DNA of 64,000 nt from contig JADJEU010000002.1 in assembly GCA_016709005.1 (NCBI GenBank), positions 1 through 64,000 of the forward strand, in the 5' to 3' direction. This DNA comes from Crocinitomicaceae bacterium. Its GTDB lineage: Bacteria; Bacteroidota; Bacteroidia; Flavobacteriales_D; Crocinitomicaceae. Under the pieces are notes generated by a model. That model was given only the letters and a program-made list of their open reading frames with translations, was not told the DNA's origin and ran no database searches. A program made the position numbers and the translations under genes. Shown piece by piece: positions 28,102-39,577 of this stretch (position 1 is its first letter; each line of letters opens with the position of its first letter).

Positions 28102-29415
28102 TTAAGGCAAAATGGTTTTACGTCCAATGCTTTCGTAATAGAATCCTTTGTTTGTCATTTCTTCCAGATCAAATAAATTTCGTCCGTCAAAAATCAACGG
28201 AGCTTTCAGACTTGTTTTCATTTTGTCAAAATCCGGATTTCGGAATGCCGACCATTCGGTTGCAATCAGCAAGGCATCAGCTCCAGCGAGTGTTTCATAC
28301 TGGCCAGTTGCAAATTCAATTTTATCCCCATAGACCGCTTTGACATTGTCCATAGCCTCAGGATCAAAAACAACAACCGTTGCCCCCTTTGCAAGCAAGG
28401 TGTCAATCATGTACAAAGCTGGTGCTTCACGAATATCATCGGTATCTGGCTTGAATGCCAACCCCCAGATGGCTAATTTTTTTCCTTTGAGATTACCAAA
28501 ATAGTTTTCTACTTTTTCAATCAAACGAATTTTTTGTCCTTCGTTCACCTGCAAAACGGCATCGATAATTTTAAAATCATAGCCAATTTCTTTTCCTGAT
28601 TTTAAAAGCGCCTGAACATCCTTCGGAAAACAACTTCCACCAAACCCAATTCCTGGAAATAAAAATCTTTTTCCAATTCTATTGTCTGATCCAATACCAA
28701 TTCTAACGTCATCAACGTCCGCACCAACCTTTTCGCAAAAGTTGGCGATCTCATTCATGAAGGTAATTTTGGTTGCAAGAAAAGAATTGGCTGCATATTT
28801 TGTGAGCTCAGCAGATTTCTCACTCATGAAAATAATTGGATTGCCCTGACGAACAAACGGCTTATACAATTCACGCATGATGTGACGAGCCTTCTCTGAT
28901 TCTACACCAATCACAACGCGATCTGGTTTCATAAAATCTTCCACAGCAAAACCTTCACGTAAAAATTCAGGATTCGAAACAATATCAAATTCAACCGTGG
29001 CATTTTTTGCAACCGCTATGCGCACCTTTTCGGCCGTACCAACAGGCACTGTAGATTTATCGACAATAACTTTGTACGATTTAATTTTTTTTCCAAGCTC
29101 TTCAGCTACTCCTAAAACGTATCGCAAATCTGCGGCACCATCTTCACCCGGGGGCGTTGGCAAAGCAAGAAAAATAATTTCAGCATCCTGAATTGCTTCG
29201 TCCAGATCGGTAGTAAATCGCAATCTTTTTTCACGAATATTTCTTTCAAAAAACACATCAAGATGAGGCTCATAAATTGGAACTTCACCATTGCGCATGC
29301 GATTTACTTTTGCAACATCGATATCAACACAAACTACATCGTTCCCAGTTTCAGCAAAACAAGTGCCTGTGACAAGTCCAACATAGCCGGTTCCTACAAC
29401 AGCAATTTTTTTCAT
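28102..29415 (-). CDS. ugd: UDP-glucose 6-dehydrogenase
   Basis: 437 residues from MKKIAVVGTGYVGLVTG (ATG 29415; the frame opens earlier but this is the family start). Motifs: FLALPTPPGEDGAADL, VDKSTVPVGTAEKV, VSNPEFLREG, the catalytic cysteine in PGIGFGGSCFPKDVQAL and KLAIWGLAFKPDTDDIREAP. It makes UDP-glucuronate, the substrate of the truncated UXS directly downstream. It lies five bases after the aminotransferase stop. Confidence 0.95.
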   Translation of the reverse strand: MKKIAVVGTGYVGLVTGTCFAETGNDVVCVDIDVAKVNRMRNGEVPIYEPHLDVFFERNIREKRLRFTTDLDEAIQDAEIIFLALPTPPGEDGAADLRYVLGVAEELGKKIKSYKVIVDKSTVPVGTAEKVRIAVAKNATVEFDIVSNPEFLREGFAVEDFMKPDRVVIGVESEKARHIMRELYKPFVRQGNPIIFMSEKSAELTKYAANSFLATKITFMNEIANFCEKVGADVDDVRIGIGSDNRIGKRFLFPGIGFGGSCFPKDVQALLKSGKEIGYDFKIIDAVLQVNEGQKIRLIEKVENYFGNLKGKKLAIWGLAFKPDTDDIREAPALYMIDTLLAKGATVVVFDPEAMDNVKAVYGDKIEFATGQYETLAGADALLIATEWSAFRNPDFDKMKTSLKAPLIFDGRNLFDLEEMTNKGFYYESIGRKTILP

Positions 29416-29420
29416 CTCAT

Positions 29421-30551
29421 TTATTTTGTAAGATATTCTTTTACTGAAAAACAAATGAGATCAAGCTGTTCATTAGTCAATTCAGTGTGCATCGGTAATG
29501 AGATTACTGTTTTGCACAAATGGTTTGTTACCGGAAAATCTTCGTGACGGAATCTTTCCGGACCGTAAGCTTTCTGTGTATGAATCGGAACCGGGTAATA
29601 AATCATAGCAGGCACACCTTTTTGTTGAAGATATTCTTGCATTTCAAATTGATTGATTCCGTCAATTTTTAAAGTATACTGGTGAAAAACATGAGTAGAG
29701 TTTTTAGCTCTTGCCGGTATATGAACACCCGGAATTTGTTTAAAGAAGTTATCGTAGTGCGCAGCCGCCTTATTTCTGCTCGCAGCATATTGATCAAGAT
29801 GTTTCAATTTAATTTTGAGAATTGCAGCCTGAATAGAATCAAGTCGTGAATTGACACCAATTCTTTCATAGTAATAACGCTGCCCCATACCGTGATTCAC
29901 GATTGAGCGCATAAGCGCAGCAAGGTTGTCATCGTTGGTGTAAATTGCGCCACCGTCACCATAGCAACCTAAATTTTTAGAAGGGAAAAAAGAAGTCGTT
30001 CCAATCGCGCCCATGCAGCCAGCTTTCGCTTTGGTTCCATCACTGAAAGTATATTCGGCACCAATAGCCTGCGCTGTGTCTTCTACAACCGGAATATTGT
30101 GTTCTTTGGCCAATTTTAAAATTGGTTCCATATCGGCACATTGGCCAAATAAATGAACCGGAATAATGGCCTTTGTTTTTGGGGTGATTGCTTTTTTAAT
30201 AGCCTCCACTGAAATGTTGAACGTATCAGGATCGACATCTACAATAACCGGAACCAGTTGTAACAAGCCAACTACTTCTACCGTTGCAGCAAACGTAAAA
30301 TCGGAAGTTATAACCTCATCACCTGGTTTTAAATCCAAGGCCATTAATGCGATTTGAATTGCATCGGTGCCATTAGCACAAGGGATGACATGTTTTACTC
30401 CCAGATATTTTTCAAGATCAGCCTGAAACTCTTTAACTTCCGGCCCATTGATAAATGCAGACGTTTTGATTACGTTGAGAACTGCTTGATCTACTTCGTT
30501 TTTAATGGCCTCGTATTGACCATTCAAATCAACCATTTGAATATGCTTCAT
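29421..30551 (-). CDS. WbpE/WlbC-like UDP-3-oxo-GlcNAcA aminotransferase (DegT/DnrJ/EryC1)
   Basis: 376 residues from MKHIQMVDLNGQYEAI (ATG 30551; an in-frame earlier start is not family-like). The PLP site is SFFPSKNLGCYGDGGA, with VEDTAQAIGA and NSRLDSIQAAIL, the sugar-aminotransferase pattern. With WbpB- and WbpD-like genes in the same cluster, it probably adds the 3-amino group from glutamate. First gene of the sugar cluster; the 96 bases before it form a divergent promoter region with the outer-membrane gene. Confidence 0.86.
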   Translation of the reverse strand: MKHIQMVDLNGQYEAIKNEVDQAVLNVIKTSAFINGPEVKEFQADLEKYLGVKHVIPCANGTDAIQIALMALDLKPGDEVITSDFTFAATVEVVGLLQLVPVIVDVDPDTFNISVEAIKKAITPKTKAIIPVHLFGQCADMEPILKLAKEHNIPVVEDTAQAIGAEYTFSDGTKAKAGCMGAIGTTSFFPSKNLGCYGDGGAIYTNDDNLAALMRSIVNHGMGQRYYYERIGVNSRLDSIQAAILKIKLKHLDQYAASRNKAAAHYDNFFKQIPGVHIPARAKNSTHVFHQYTLKIDGINQFEMQEYLQQKGVPAMIYYPVPIHTQKAYGPERFRHEDFPVTNHLCKTVISLPMHTELTNEQLDLICFSVKEYLTK

Positions 30552-30647
30552 TCGGATTGTGTTCGTTTTTGTTAAAATATTTGCGAATATAACCAATAAT
30601 AAGTGGTTTTAAGCGTATATATGATCAGGATTTTTTAAGTTTGTTCC

Positions 30648-31394
30648 ATGCATATTCGATTGCTTTGCCTGCTCTTATTCCCACTGATAGCCAACGGCCA
30701 GTTAAATGTAAGAGATTCATCCATTAACCAGTTCTTTACCGGAATCAATTACAAATTCAACCTCACTGGTGGTGATCTGAATGAAAGATGGGGCTTTAAC
30801 CATTCAATTGGGATGGATTTTCAATACAAATTCAAAAACAATCTCACCATCGGAATTGATGGTAGTTTTATTTTCGGAAACCAACTCAAGGACACCTTAA
30901 TTTTTGCAGATTCTTACAATTCATATAACACAATTACTGGCTTAAATGGTAACCCGGCAACCGTGCTCTTCTTGATGCGCGGTGCACACGGAAATATTGG
31001 TGCAGGATACGTCTTCAATAAATTAGGTAATAATCCAAATTCTGGTCTTTGGATCAATGCCGGCGTTGGCTACTTTATGCATAAAATCCGTATTGAAAGT
31101 TTGTATGATGAAGTACCGCAATTAGAGGGAGACTACAGAAAAGGGTATGACAGATTAACGATGGGATTTGCCACTAAACAATTTATCGGTTATCTGTTTC
31201 AGCATAATTACAGATTCCTCAATTTTTATGCGGGCTTCGAGTTTATTCAAGGATTTACCTACAATGTCAGAAATTATAATTTTGATTTGGAAGGTCCTGA
31301 TCCTGGAATGAAATTGGACTTTATGTACAGTGTAAAATTTGGCTGGATGATTCCAATTTACAGACGTCAGGCTAAACCCGTATATTACGATTAA
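30648..31394 (+). CDS. Probable outer-membrane beta-barrel protein
   Basis: 248 residues: signal peptide (MHIRLLCLLLFPLIANGQ), then alternating barrel-like strands (WGFNHSIGMDFQYKFK, LTIGIDGSFIFGNQL, FLNFYAGFEFIQGF) and an aromatic ending. No named family recognised. Its stop overlaps the waaA ATG by one base, so it is co-translated with Kdo transferase and may relate to LPS. Confidence 0.6.
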   Translation: MHIRLLCLLLFPLIANGQLNVRDSSINQFFTGINYKFNLTGGDLNERWGFNHSIGMDFQYKFKNNLTIGIDGSFIFGNQLKDTLIFADSYNSYNTITGLNGNPATVLFLMRGAHGNIGAGYVFNKLGNNPNSGLWINAGVGYFMHKIRIESLYDEVPQLEGDYRKGYDRLTMGFATKQFIGYLFQHNYRFLNFYAGFEFIQGFTYNVRNYNFDLEGPDPGMKLDFMYSVKFGWMIPIYRRQAKPVYYD

Positions 31395-32658
31395 TGAAAT
31401 TTCTTTATTCAATCGGCGTTTGGTCATATGCAGCTGCAGTTCATTTTGCGGCACTTTGGAATCCAAAAGCAAAAAAATGGGTTGCCGGTCGTCAAGATTC
31501 TTTTAATAAACTTGAAAATTTCAGTCTTCGTCCACTTAGACTTCCTTCGATGACCGATACTGGAAAAGCGGTTGAGCCTATTCATCCACCTCTCTATTGG
31601 TTTCATTGTGCAAGTTTGGGAGAATTTGAGCAAGGTAGACCGCTTATTGAAGCACTAAAAGCAAAATCTGTTTGTCAAATCGCGATCAGTTTTTTTTCTC
31701 CTTCAGGATACGAAATCAGAAAAAATTATGAACTGGCAGATTTGATTTTTTACTTGCCGGTTGATTCCAAAAAAAACGCAAAGAAAGTATTTGAATCTTT
31801 AAATCCAACTGCTGTTTTTTTTATCAAATATGAGTTTTGGGCCAACTATATTTTTGAAGCAAAATCAAGAGAAATTCCGTTCTACTCGGTATCAGCAGTT
31901 TTTAGAAAAATCAGATTTTTTTCAAATGGTATGGCGGCTATATGCGTTCCGTTTTAAAAGCGTGCACAACCATTTTTGTACAGAACGATACCTCCAAAAA
32001 ATTGCTAGATTCAATTGGAATTAATTCTGTTCATGCCGGTGATACACGTTATGATCGTGTGATGAAAAACGCTGAAAAAGCGCAACGTTTTCCACTCGTG
32101 GATTCGTTTGCAAAAGATCACAAAATTTTTGTGTGTGGCTCACTTTGGTTACCCGATCTTCAGGCAATTTCTGAAGGACTCAATAATCTCGGTGATGATT
32201 GGAAAATAATTCTGACGACACATGAAATAGATGAAGTTCACTTAAAAGAAGCAGAACACTTTTTTTCAGCTCAAAAAATCATCCGATACTCAAAACTCGA
32301 TGATCAAAATACAGATGCAAAAATCCTCATGATTGACAATGTAGGCATGTTGATGCATCTTTACGGTTATGCAGATTTGGCTTATGTTGGTGGTGCATTT
32401 AAGACCGGGCTTCACAATATTCTGGAGCCAGCGTCATTTGGTTTACCTGTGATTTTTGGACCGCATCATGAAAAATTTCCAGAAGCAAAATTGTTTATTG
32501 AAAATGGAATTGGATTTGCGATTTCAAATGCAAATGAATTTGAATTTACTTTGAGGAAATTACAGGCAGAAAATCTAAAAGAAAAAGTGCTTGCATTTAT
32601 GAATTCACAAAAGGGAGCAACGAATATAATTGTTAATTCAGTTGCACCAAAAAACTAA
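31394..32658 (+). CDS. waaA: 3-deoxy-D-manno-octulosonic acid transferase, interrupted by a frameshift
   Basis: Two frames together form one Kdo transferase. The first (to 31957) carries WFHCASLGEFEQGRPLIEAL and KYEFWANYIFE; the second (from 31942) carries FVQNDTSKKLLDSIG, AGDTRYDRV, VCGSLWLPD, VGGAFKTGLHNILEPASFG and PVIFGPHHEKF. One extra base in the A run 31906-31910 gives the expected FRKDQIFFKWYGGYMR join and a 421-residue protein of normal length. WaaA adds Kdo to lipid A at the inner membrane and is essential in most Gram-negatives, which argues for a sequencing error. Confidence 0.9.
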
Positions 32659-32693
32659 TTCCTGCAGGTAATTTCTAATTCTGTTGAACCTCC

Positions 32694-34292
32694 CTATTCC
32701 ATTATTAATCGCTTGGTGCAATAGTTTTCGTCATCAAAAATAAGTGTCACCAAAACCATTTCAGCGGCAACCTTTTTCTCGAATTTCACCTCAGCAATAT
32801 TTGTTCCGATGATTTGATTAAGCATGATTCCTTCCTGTATAATTTCTCCATTTACAGACGAGATCACATAGCGAGTTTCAGTCTCTTTGTTCAGATCATA
32901 TTGTACATTAAATTTGTTTTTCGCTGGATTAGGAAACAATTCAAACTCACACTTATTCTCTCCGGGAATTTCATCTACGATCAATGAATCTTTATAAATC
33001 AATCGGACTAAATAAATTGTGTTATCAGCTGAAGTAGTTGTAGCTTGATTGTTGGTAAACGGATTTAATGAAGGCGAATAAATTCCACCATAAATATGTC
33101 CAAGTTCTATTGTGTCTTCATCCATTTGACTCAACAAAATGATTCCGGAATTTGAAAAAGCCAATTTGGAATTTGGAATAAACTCTGCACTGGCTCCTTT
33201 TAAGGCTGGCATTTCAGTTGACACTTTGTATTCATGATAAGTACCGTCTGCTGATCGCGAAAGCCTGCTGATGGTTTTCACGAATGGCACTGCATCATCT
33301 TGTATCAAGGCTCCATCCGCATAATAATACTGACTCATTCCACCAAAAAACAACATGTGCATTTCATTGGAAACGCTATCAAACAAACTCACTTTAGCAC
33401 TGTGATAGTTACTCAGGTATTGATTAAAAGAAGTCACACCATTAATGCCCGATTCTCTGATTTCAACCGGATACAAAAAAGGTAAATCAGCGGCGGTTTG
33501 AAACACACCGGATGAGATTAAATAACCCTCCGATCCATCTGCAAAAACCTGAGGCAACAAATTAAAGTCACGACGATGTAAATGAACAGGATCATTTAAG
33601 TTTGCATAATTTGAAATGGACAATTGAGAGCCGGAATTATTAATGGAGAACATTCGAATTTCATTGGTGTATGTTTGCACATAAGATGCGCCTCCCATCG
33701 GGTTATAACGTCCATCGAAACGATGCCCGCCAACAAGATAAAACAGATCTCCCATTTTACCCAACTGACCACCACAAACCGCGAAAACCGGATTCGTAAT
33801 TTGCTTAAAAAAAGGTGTAATGTTATTACCGTTTATAATTGCATTTGCTAAACCAGAAACATGAACAGAAGTAAGATTTGGAAACGTAATGTGATCTGCC
33901 GCTGTTACTGAAAATGCATATCCGCCTATTAAATAAAGGGTATCTGCCTCCTGATGAAAATTCATGTTTCCCGACTGCAATTGCTCACTGATTGAAACGG
34001 GAAGTGTGTTTATTGAAGCAGACCAATATTGCTGATTCTTAATATCAATTACGAAAATTGAATCATTGTTATTTGCAGCAGGAAAAGCATTGAATGGCTG
34101 ACGCGCATGCAATCCGTCAAACCTGCCACCGATCATAATCCACAACGAATCAGTTTGTGCAAATGCATACGAATGTAATCCCGGCAAACCAGGCACCGTC
34201 ACAGGCACAAGTTCTACTTCATACTTAAAACTATCCTGAGCCGAACCCAAAATTGAAATTGTCAGAAGGGTAAAAAATAAGCGTGCTTTCAT
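32694..34292 (-). CDS. T9SS type-A cargo with kelch-like propeller
   Basis: 532 residues: signal peptide (to SILGSAQ), then repeated IGG-type blades (LWIMIGGRFDG, LYLIGGYAFSV, FYLVGGHRFDG, MLFFGGMSQYY) that suggest a kelch/beta-propeller. The C-terminus, FELFPNPAKNKFNVQYDL, is a Por-secretion-system sorting domain. It is exported through T9SS and anchored or released at the surface. Ligand unknown. Confidence 0.72.
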   Translation of the reverse strand: MKARLFFTLLTISILGSAQDSFKYEVELVPVTVPGLPGLHSYAFAQTDSLWIMIGGRFDGLHARQPFNAFPAANNNDSIFVIDIKNQQYWSASINTLPVSISEQLQSGNMNFHQEADTLYLIGGYAFSVTAADHITFPNLTSVHVSGLANAIINGNNITPFFKQITNPVFAVCGGQLGKMGDLFYLVGGHRFDGRYNPMGGASYVQTYTNEIRMFSINNSGSQLSISNYANLNDPVHLHRRDFNLLPQVFADGSEGYLISSGVFQTAADLPFLYPVEIRESGINGVTSFNQYLSNYHSAKVSLFDSVSNEMHMLFFGGMSQYYYADGALIQDDAVPFVKTISRLSRSADGTYHEYKVSTEMPALKGASAEFIPNSKLAFSNSGIILLSQMDEDTIELGHIYGGIYSPSLNPFTNNQATTTSADNTIYLVRLIYKDSLIVDEIPGENKCEFELFPNPAKNKFNVQYDLNKETETRYVISSVNGEIIQEGIMLNQIIGTNIAEVKFEKKVAAEMVLVTLIFDDENYCTKRLIME

Positions 34293-34358
34293 AATTCTAC
34301 AGCTAATTTAGTAGTTGACAATTTGCTAAAAGGTGATAATTGTCACTCCTGAAAAAAG

Positions 34359-34394
34359 CAAAAAAAAAGGAACCCATTTTCATGGATTCCTTTT
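34359..34394 (-). terminator. Rho-independent terminator of gdhA
   Basis: AAAAGGAACCCAT (34365-34377) pairs with ATGGATTCCTTTT (34382-34394) with one mismatch and a four-base loop. On the minus strand the stem is followed by T residues, 24 bases after the glutamate dehydrogenase stop. Confidence 0.85.
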
Positions 34395-34417
34395 ATTATT
34401 TTTTAGAAAGCTCTGAA

Positions 34418-35770
34418 CTATACAGCTCCCTGATCAATCATTGAGTCGGCAACTTTTACGAAACCAGCAATGTTAGCTCCTTTTACGTAGTCAACATAGT
34501 TTCCGTCTTTACCATATTTCACACAAGCTGCATGGATTGAAACCATGATGTTGTGAAGGCGCTCATCAACTTCTTTTGCTGTCCAGGATAGACGCAATGA
34601 GTTTTGAGACATTTCCAAACCTGATGTTGCAACACCACCTGCGTTAGACGCTTTACCAGGCGAGAACAAAATTTTAGCTTTGTGGAATACCGCAATTGCT
34701 TCTGGGGTTGATGGCATGTTAGCACCTTCAGCTACACAGATACATTTGTTTTTAACCAATACTTCAGCAGCTTTTCCGTCAAGTTCATTTTGAGTAGCGC
34801 AAGGCAGTGCGATATCACATTTTACTTCCCAAGGTTTTTTACCTTTTACGTATTTCGCTGTTTTGAATTTTTTAGCATACTCTTCAATACGACCACGTTT
34901 TACGTTTTTCAATTCCATTACGAACTCTAATTTCTTAGCGTCAATTCCGGCTGAATCGTAAATATATCCGTCAGAGTCAGATGCTGTAACAACTTTAGCA
35001 CCGAATTCTGTAGCTTTTTGAATCGCATACTGAGCAACGTTACCAGAACCTGAAACAACAACTGTTTTTCCTTTGAAAGAATCTTTTTTGGTAGCAAGCA
35101 TTTCTTTCGCGAAATACACTGTACCATAACCAGTAGCCTCCGGACGGATCAAAGATCCACCCCAGTTGCGGCCTTTACCAGTTAATACACCGGTAAATTC
35201 GTTAGCTAGTCTTTTATATTGACCAAACAAGAAACCAATTTCACGTCCACCAACACCGATATCACCAGCAGGTACATCTGTATCTGGTCCAATATGACGG
35301 AACAATTCAGTCATAAATGATTGACAGAAACGCATTACTTCGTTGTCTGATTTTCCTTTTGGATCAAAATCTGAACCTCCTTTACCACCGCCCATTGGCA
35401 AAGTAGTAAGTGAGTTTTTAAATGTTTGTTCGAAACCTAAAAATTTCAATACTGACAAGTTCACAGTTGGGTGGAATCTGAATCCGCCTTTGTATGGCCC
35501 GATTGCTGAGTTATATTGAACTCTGAATCCTCTGTTTACCTGAATATTTCCTTTGTCATCAACCCATGAAACGCGGAACATGATCGTACGCTCTGGTTCA
35601 ACAATTCGCTCAAGAATATTCGCTTTTGCATATTTTGGTTTGTCCGCGATGTATGGGATAACAGCTTCCGCAACTTCGTGTACCGCTTGTAAAAACTCTG
35701 GCTCATGACCATTTTTAGCTTTTACTTTTTTCATAAACTCATCAATCTGAGCTTTGTATTTTGCTGACAT
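34418..35770 (-). CDS. gdhA: NADP-specific glutamate dehydrogenase
   Basis: 450 residues, normal for the hexameric class, from MSAKYKAQIDEFMKK (35770). The frame opens at 35851, but the extra residues do not look native. Substrate pocket PLPMGGGKGG-type motif as LPMGGGKGGSDFDPKGKSD with catalytic lysine, TDVPAGDIGVGGREIGFLFG, and NADP fold KTVVVSGSGNVAQYAIQKA. It assimilates ammonium into glutamate in the cytoplasm. Single-gene unit with its own terminator. Confidence 0.96.
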   Translation of the reverse strand: MSAKYKAQIDEFMKKVKAKNGHEPEFLQAVHEVAEAVIPYIADKPKYAKANILERIVEPERTIMFRVSWVDDKGNIQVNRGFRVQYNSAIGPYKGGFRFHPTVNLSVLKFLGFEQTFKNSLTTLPMGGGKGGSDFDPKGKSDNEVMRFCQSFMTELFRHIGPDTDVPAGDIGVGGREIGFLFGQYKRLANEFTGVLTGKGRNWGGSLIRPEATGYGTVYFAKEMLATKKDSFKGKTVVVSGSGNVAQYAIQKATEFGAKVVTASDSDGYIYDSAGIDAKKLEFVMELKNVKRGRIEEYAKKFKTAKYVKGKKPWEVKCDIALPCATQNELDGKAAEVLVKNKCICVAEGANMPSTPEAIAVFHKAKILFSPGKASNAGGVATSGLEMSQNSLRLSWTAKEVDERLHNIMVSIHAACVKYGKDGNYVDYVKGANIAGFVKVADSMIDQGAV

Positions 35771-35967
35771 AGAAAAGAATTTTTTTACGTGATAAGGGCA
35801 AATGTATACAGTTTTTTGATTCGGGATGCGGCTTGTAAAGGAATTGTTCAATTTATGAGTAGGAAGCCAACTCCTGCAAAAGTTTAAGCCCAGACATTCA
35901 ACTTTGAAACCCTTGCATACGTCTGAAGGTGAAAGCAGCTGTGATGAAATTTTCTTATCTTGCGTCT

Positions 35968-38900
35968 ATGAGGTCTATTTATATACTCTTTGGAGTCATT
36001 TCATTCGGAATGACAAACCAGCTGCTTGCTCAGGAAACTGACCATGCACAAGGGGCTTATAAGTTTCTTGAGAATAAAGGGCAATGGCCGGAAGGGGTCC
36101 TGTACAAGACAGATTTGAACGGAGGTAAAATATGGCTGGAAAAAGGCGGTGTACTTTATCAGTTTATCGATGCCTCTGGTCCTGAAAGAATTCATCATGA
36201 ACACTCAGGGAGCGAGTCGGACACAACTATTTACCAGCATTTGCTTTATGCTGAGTTTGTGAACTCTAATCCAGAGCCAACAACCAGCCATAAATTTCAA
36301 TCTTCCGAATATTACAATTTCTTTCTTGGTAATGATCCAAAAAAATGGGCAAGCAAGGTTTATGGATACAGTCATATAACGTATCATGACCTTTATTCAG
36401 GAATTGATCTGCTTTATTTGGAAAAAGACGGAGATCTGAAATATGAATATCACGTCTCTCCATCTGCTGATCCTGGTCAGATTAAGGTTAGATATTATGG
36501 TCAGGACAAAATCAAGTTGACTAAGGATGGCCATCTGAATATTGAAACTTCAATTGGGAAATTAATTGAAGAAAAACCATACGCCTATCAAATAAAAAAT
36601 GGAAAAATTGTTGAGATTGCATGTAGCTTTATTTTGTCTGAGAATAACGAAGTAACCTATCAATTGGGTAATTATGATAAATCGCTGGAGTTGATTATTG
36701 ACCCCGTTTTGATTTTTGCAACATACAGTGGCTCGATAACGGATAATTTCGGAATGACAGCCACCTATGCCAACAATGGAATGGCTTATAGCGGGGGCAC
36801 CGTTTACGGTAATGGTTACCCGGCACCGCTAACAACTGCTTACAATACAAATGCCAATTTCCCATGGGCCACAAATCCGACGGTTTGGCCTGACCCTGAT
36901 CCATACTATGGTGTAACCGATGTATTTGTTTCTAAATATTCTTCAGATGGTTCTACGATGATATGGACAAATTTTATGGGTGGCGGAAATGAGTTTGCAG
37001 GTACTGAGACCGTGCATAGCTTAATTTGTGATACTGGTAATAATTTATACATGTACGGTGCTACCTCCTCGACCGATTTTCCTATTGTAAATGGATTTCA
37101 ACCCATTCATGCCGGGGAGTGGCTGGTTCAAATTATTATTACAATGGTGTTTATTATGGTAATCAGGGCACAGATATTTATGTAGCAAAATTAAGTGAAG
37201 ACGGAACCACGCTCATTGGTTCGACCTATGTAGGAGGAAGCGCGAATGATGGCATAAATTATAGAACAGGCGGCGGCATTTATAGTGGCCCGGCTTCTTA
37301 CGACTCATTAACCTCGAATTATGGTGACCAATTCAGAGGTGAGATTATGCTGGATTCAATGAATAATATTTTAATTGCCTCAAGCACCAGATCTACTGAT
37401 TTTCCTGTGTTAAATAGTTTTCAATCAACAATTGGAGGTCAGCAGGACGGAGTTGTTTTTAAGCTCTCATCCGATTTTTCTTCATTGATTTGGTCTAGTT
37501 ATTTTGGCGGCTCTCAAAATGATGCATGCTACTCGGTAAAAATAGACTCTTCTTATAACATTCTGATTGCCGGAGGAACATCCTCTTCAAATTTGTCAGC
37601 AACTACCGGTGCATTAAATCCGCTGTATCAAGGTGGAAAATCAGATGGATTTGTGGCTAAAATTTCTGCGGATGGAAGTACATTGATTCGAACAAGTTAT
37701 ATAGGGACTTCAGTCTACGATCAGGCTATTTTTGTTGAAATTGACCGATGGGATAATGTCTACTTGGTTGGAAACACGAATGGTAATATGCCAGTCATTA
37801 ATGCACTCTATTCGAATCCAAACAGCGGGCAGTTTATTATTAAATTACAGCCCGACTTATCGGCCATAATATATTCCACCATTTTCGGCAGCGGACTTGG
37901 TGATCCGGATATCTCACCTTCTGCTTTTCTGGTGGATGTTTGTGGCAACGTATATGTTTCCGGCTGGGGCGAACATTTGGTGCAAAGTGATCCACCAGCA
38001 GATTCCTTGAAAAATATGCCTGTTACCCCGGATGGATTTCAACTTGCACCCCAAGATGGTTTCGATTTTTATCTTTTTGTTCTTGAACGTGATGCGCAAA
38101 GCATGCTTTACGGAAGCTATTTGGGGGATGTTTCCGCACATGAACATGTCGATGGCGGAACCTCCAGATTTGACAAATTTGGCGTCGTCTATCAATCCGT
38201 CTGCGGTGGATGTGGTGGATCAAGTACTTTTCCTACAACGCCCGGAGCTTGGTCAAATCAAAACTTGAGTCCGAACTGTAACAACATCATTTTCAAATTC
38301 GACTTTGAAATTGTACCCGTAGCCGATTTTGAAATCAGCCAATTGGAAGGATGTGCTCCTCTTGTTTTGGATCTTGCAAATGAAAGTACAGATACAACCA
38401 ATTCTGTTTGGTCGTTTCCGCCAGAAGCAGTTGTGCTGAGTGGTGGAGCAAATCCAACAATCTTGTTTACGGATCCTGGAACCTATAATATTTATCTTTC
38501 CATTACGGATACCATTTGTAATCTCACCGATACAGCAGTAAAAGTTGTAACCGTTTATGACGCATTATATCTTGAAATTCCAACCGATACAATTATATGT
38601 GATCTTGGATCATTTGATTTAATTGCAAACTCCTTTGGAACTGCAACTAGTTTTATTTGGGATGATAATTCTGATTTTAGCAGTCCGCTAGCAACTGGAA
38701 TGGACTCCTCAATAACGGTCTCACCAGGAACCCAAACCACCTATTATATTTCAGCAAGTAACGGATGGCCACTTTGTGACATCATAGATTCTGTGCAGGT
38801 GTATTTTGTTGATGGCGCAGTAGAAGTAATGAACGATACGACAATTTGCGGCGGCTTTGATGTAATTCTTCATGCTGAAAATCTGGTGCCCTCTGTCAAC

Positions 38901-39575
38901 ATGACTTTTGATTGGTCACCAAACAGTGAAATCGATCTTGAACTTGGGAACGTTGCCGTGGCATCTCCTAATTCGACCATGTATTTTTATGTGACTGCAA
39001 CAACTGATTTAGGTTGCGTTTTTAGTGATTCTGTTTTAGTGACGGTCATTAATTTTGGATCCGCAATTTATGCCACCGCAACACCTGATACCATACCAGA
39101 AGGAGGCAGCAGTGTGCTTGAAGCATTTCCAACCGGATATTCCTATACATGGAATCCGCCATTTAATCTGAGTAATCCAACAGGACAAACAACAACCGCA
39201 ACCGTCAATGAAACGAGTACCTATGAAGTGACAATCACACAAGGATCCTGCTCAACAAAAACAAGTGTCACGATCTATACACGCGAATTTATTTGCGGTG
39301 ATGTTTATATCTACGTTCCCAATGCCTTCTCTCCAAATGGCGATAATATAAATGATGTTTTATTTGTGCGTGGTGAAAATCTTCTGGAGATCAATCTTAA
39401 AATTTTTGACCGCTGGGGTGAACTGGTTTTTGAAACACAAGATCAAAGCGTTGGTTGGGACGGAACTTTCAAAGGAGAAAAATTAGATCCGGATGTTTAT
39501 GTCTACCATCTTACCGTTACCTGCGTTGGTCAAACTGAAAATCTGATCAAAGGAAATATCACGCTCATGCGCTAG
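35968..39575 (+). CDS. T9SS type-B (gliding-associated C-terminal) surface protein with SBBP repeats, interrupted by a frameshift
   Basis: Signal peptide (MRSIYILFGVISFGM...LLAQE), then ENKGQWPEGVLYKTDL, SBBP-type beta-propeller repeats (DVFVSKYSSDGSTMIW, DIYVAKLSEDGTTLIG) and Ig-like modules (PVADFEISQLEGCAPLVLDL). The C-terminus, YVPNAFSPNGDNINDVLFV...IFDRWGELVFE, is the type-B CTD seen in SprB-like adhesins. The first frame ends at 37185 and the second begins at 37119. One more G in the run 37114-37117 gives the join HAGGVAGSNYYYNG and a 1202-residue protein. The operon continues with PorP/SprF, the partner such cargos need. Confidence 0.88.
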
Positions 39576-39577
39576 AC

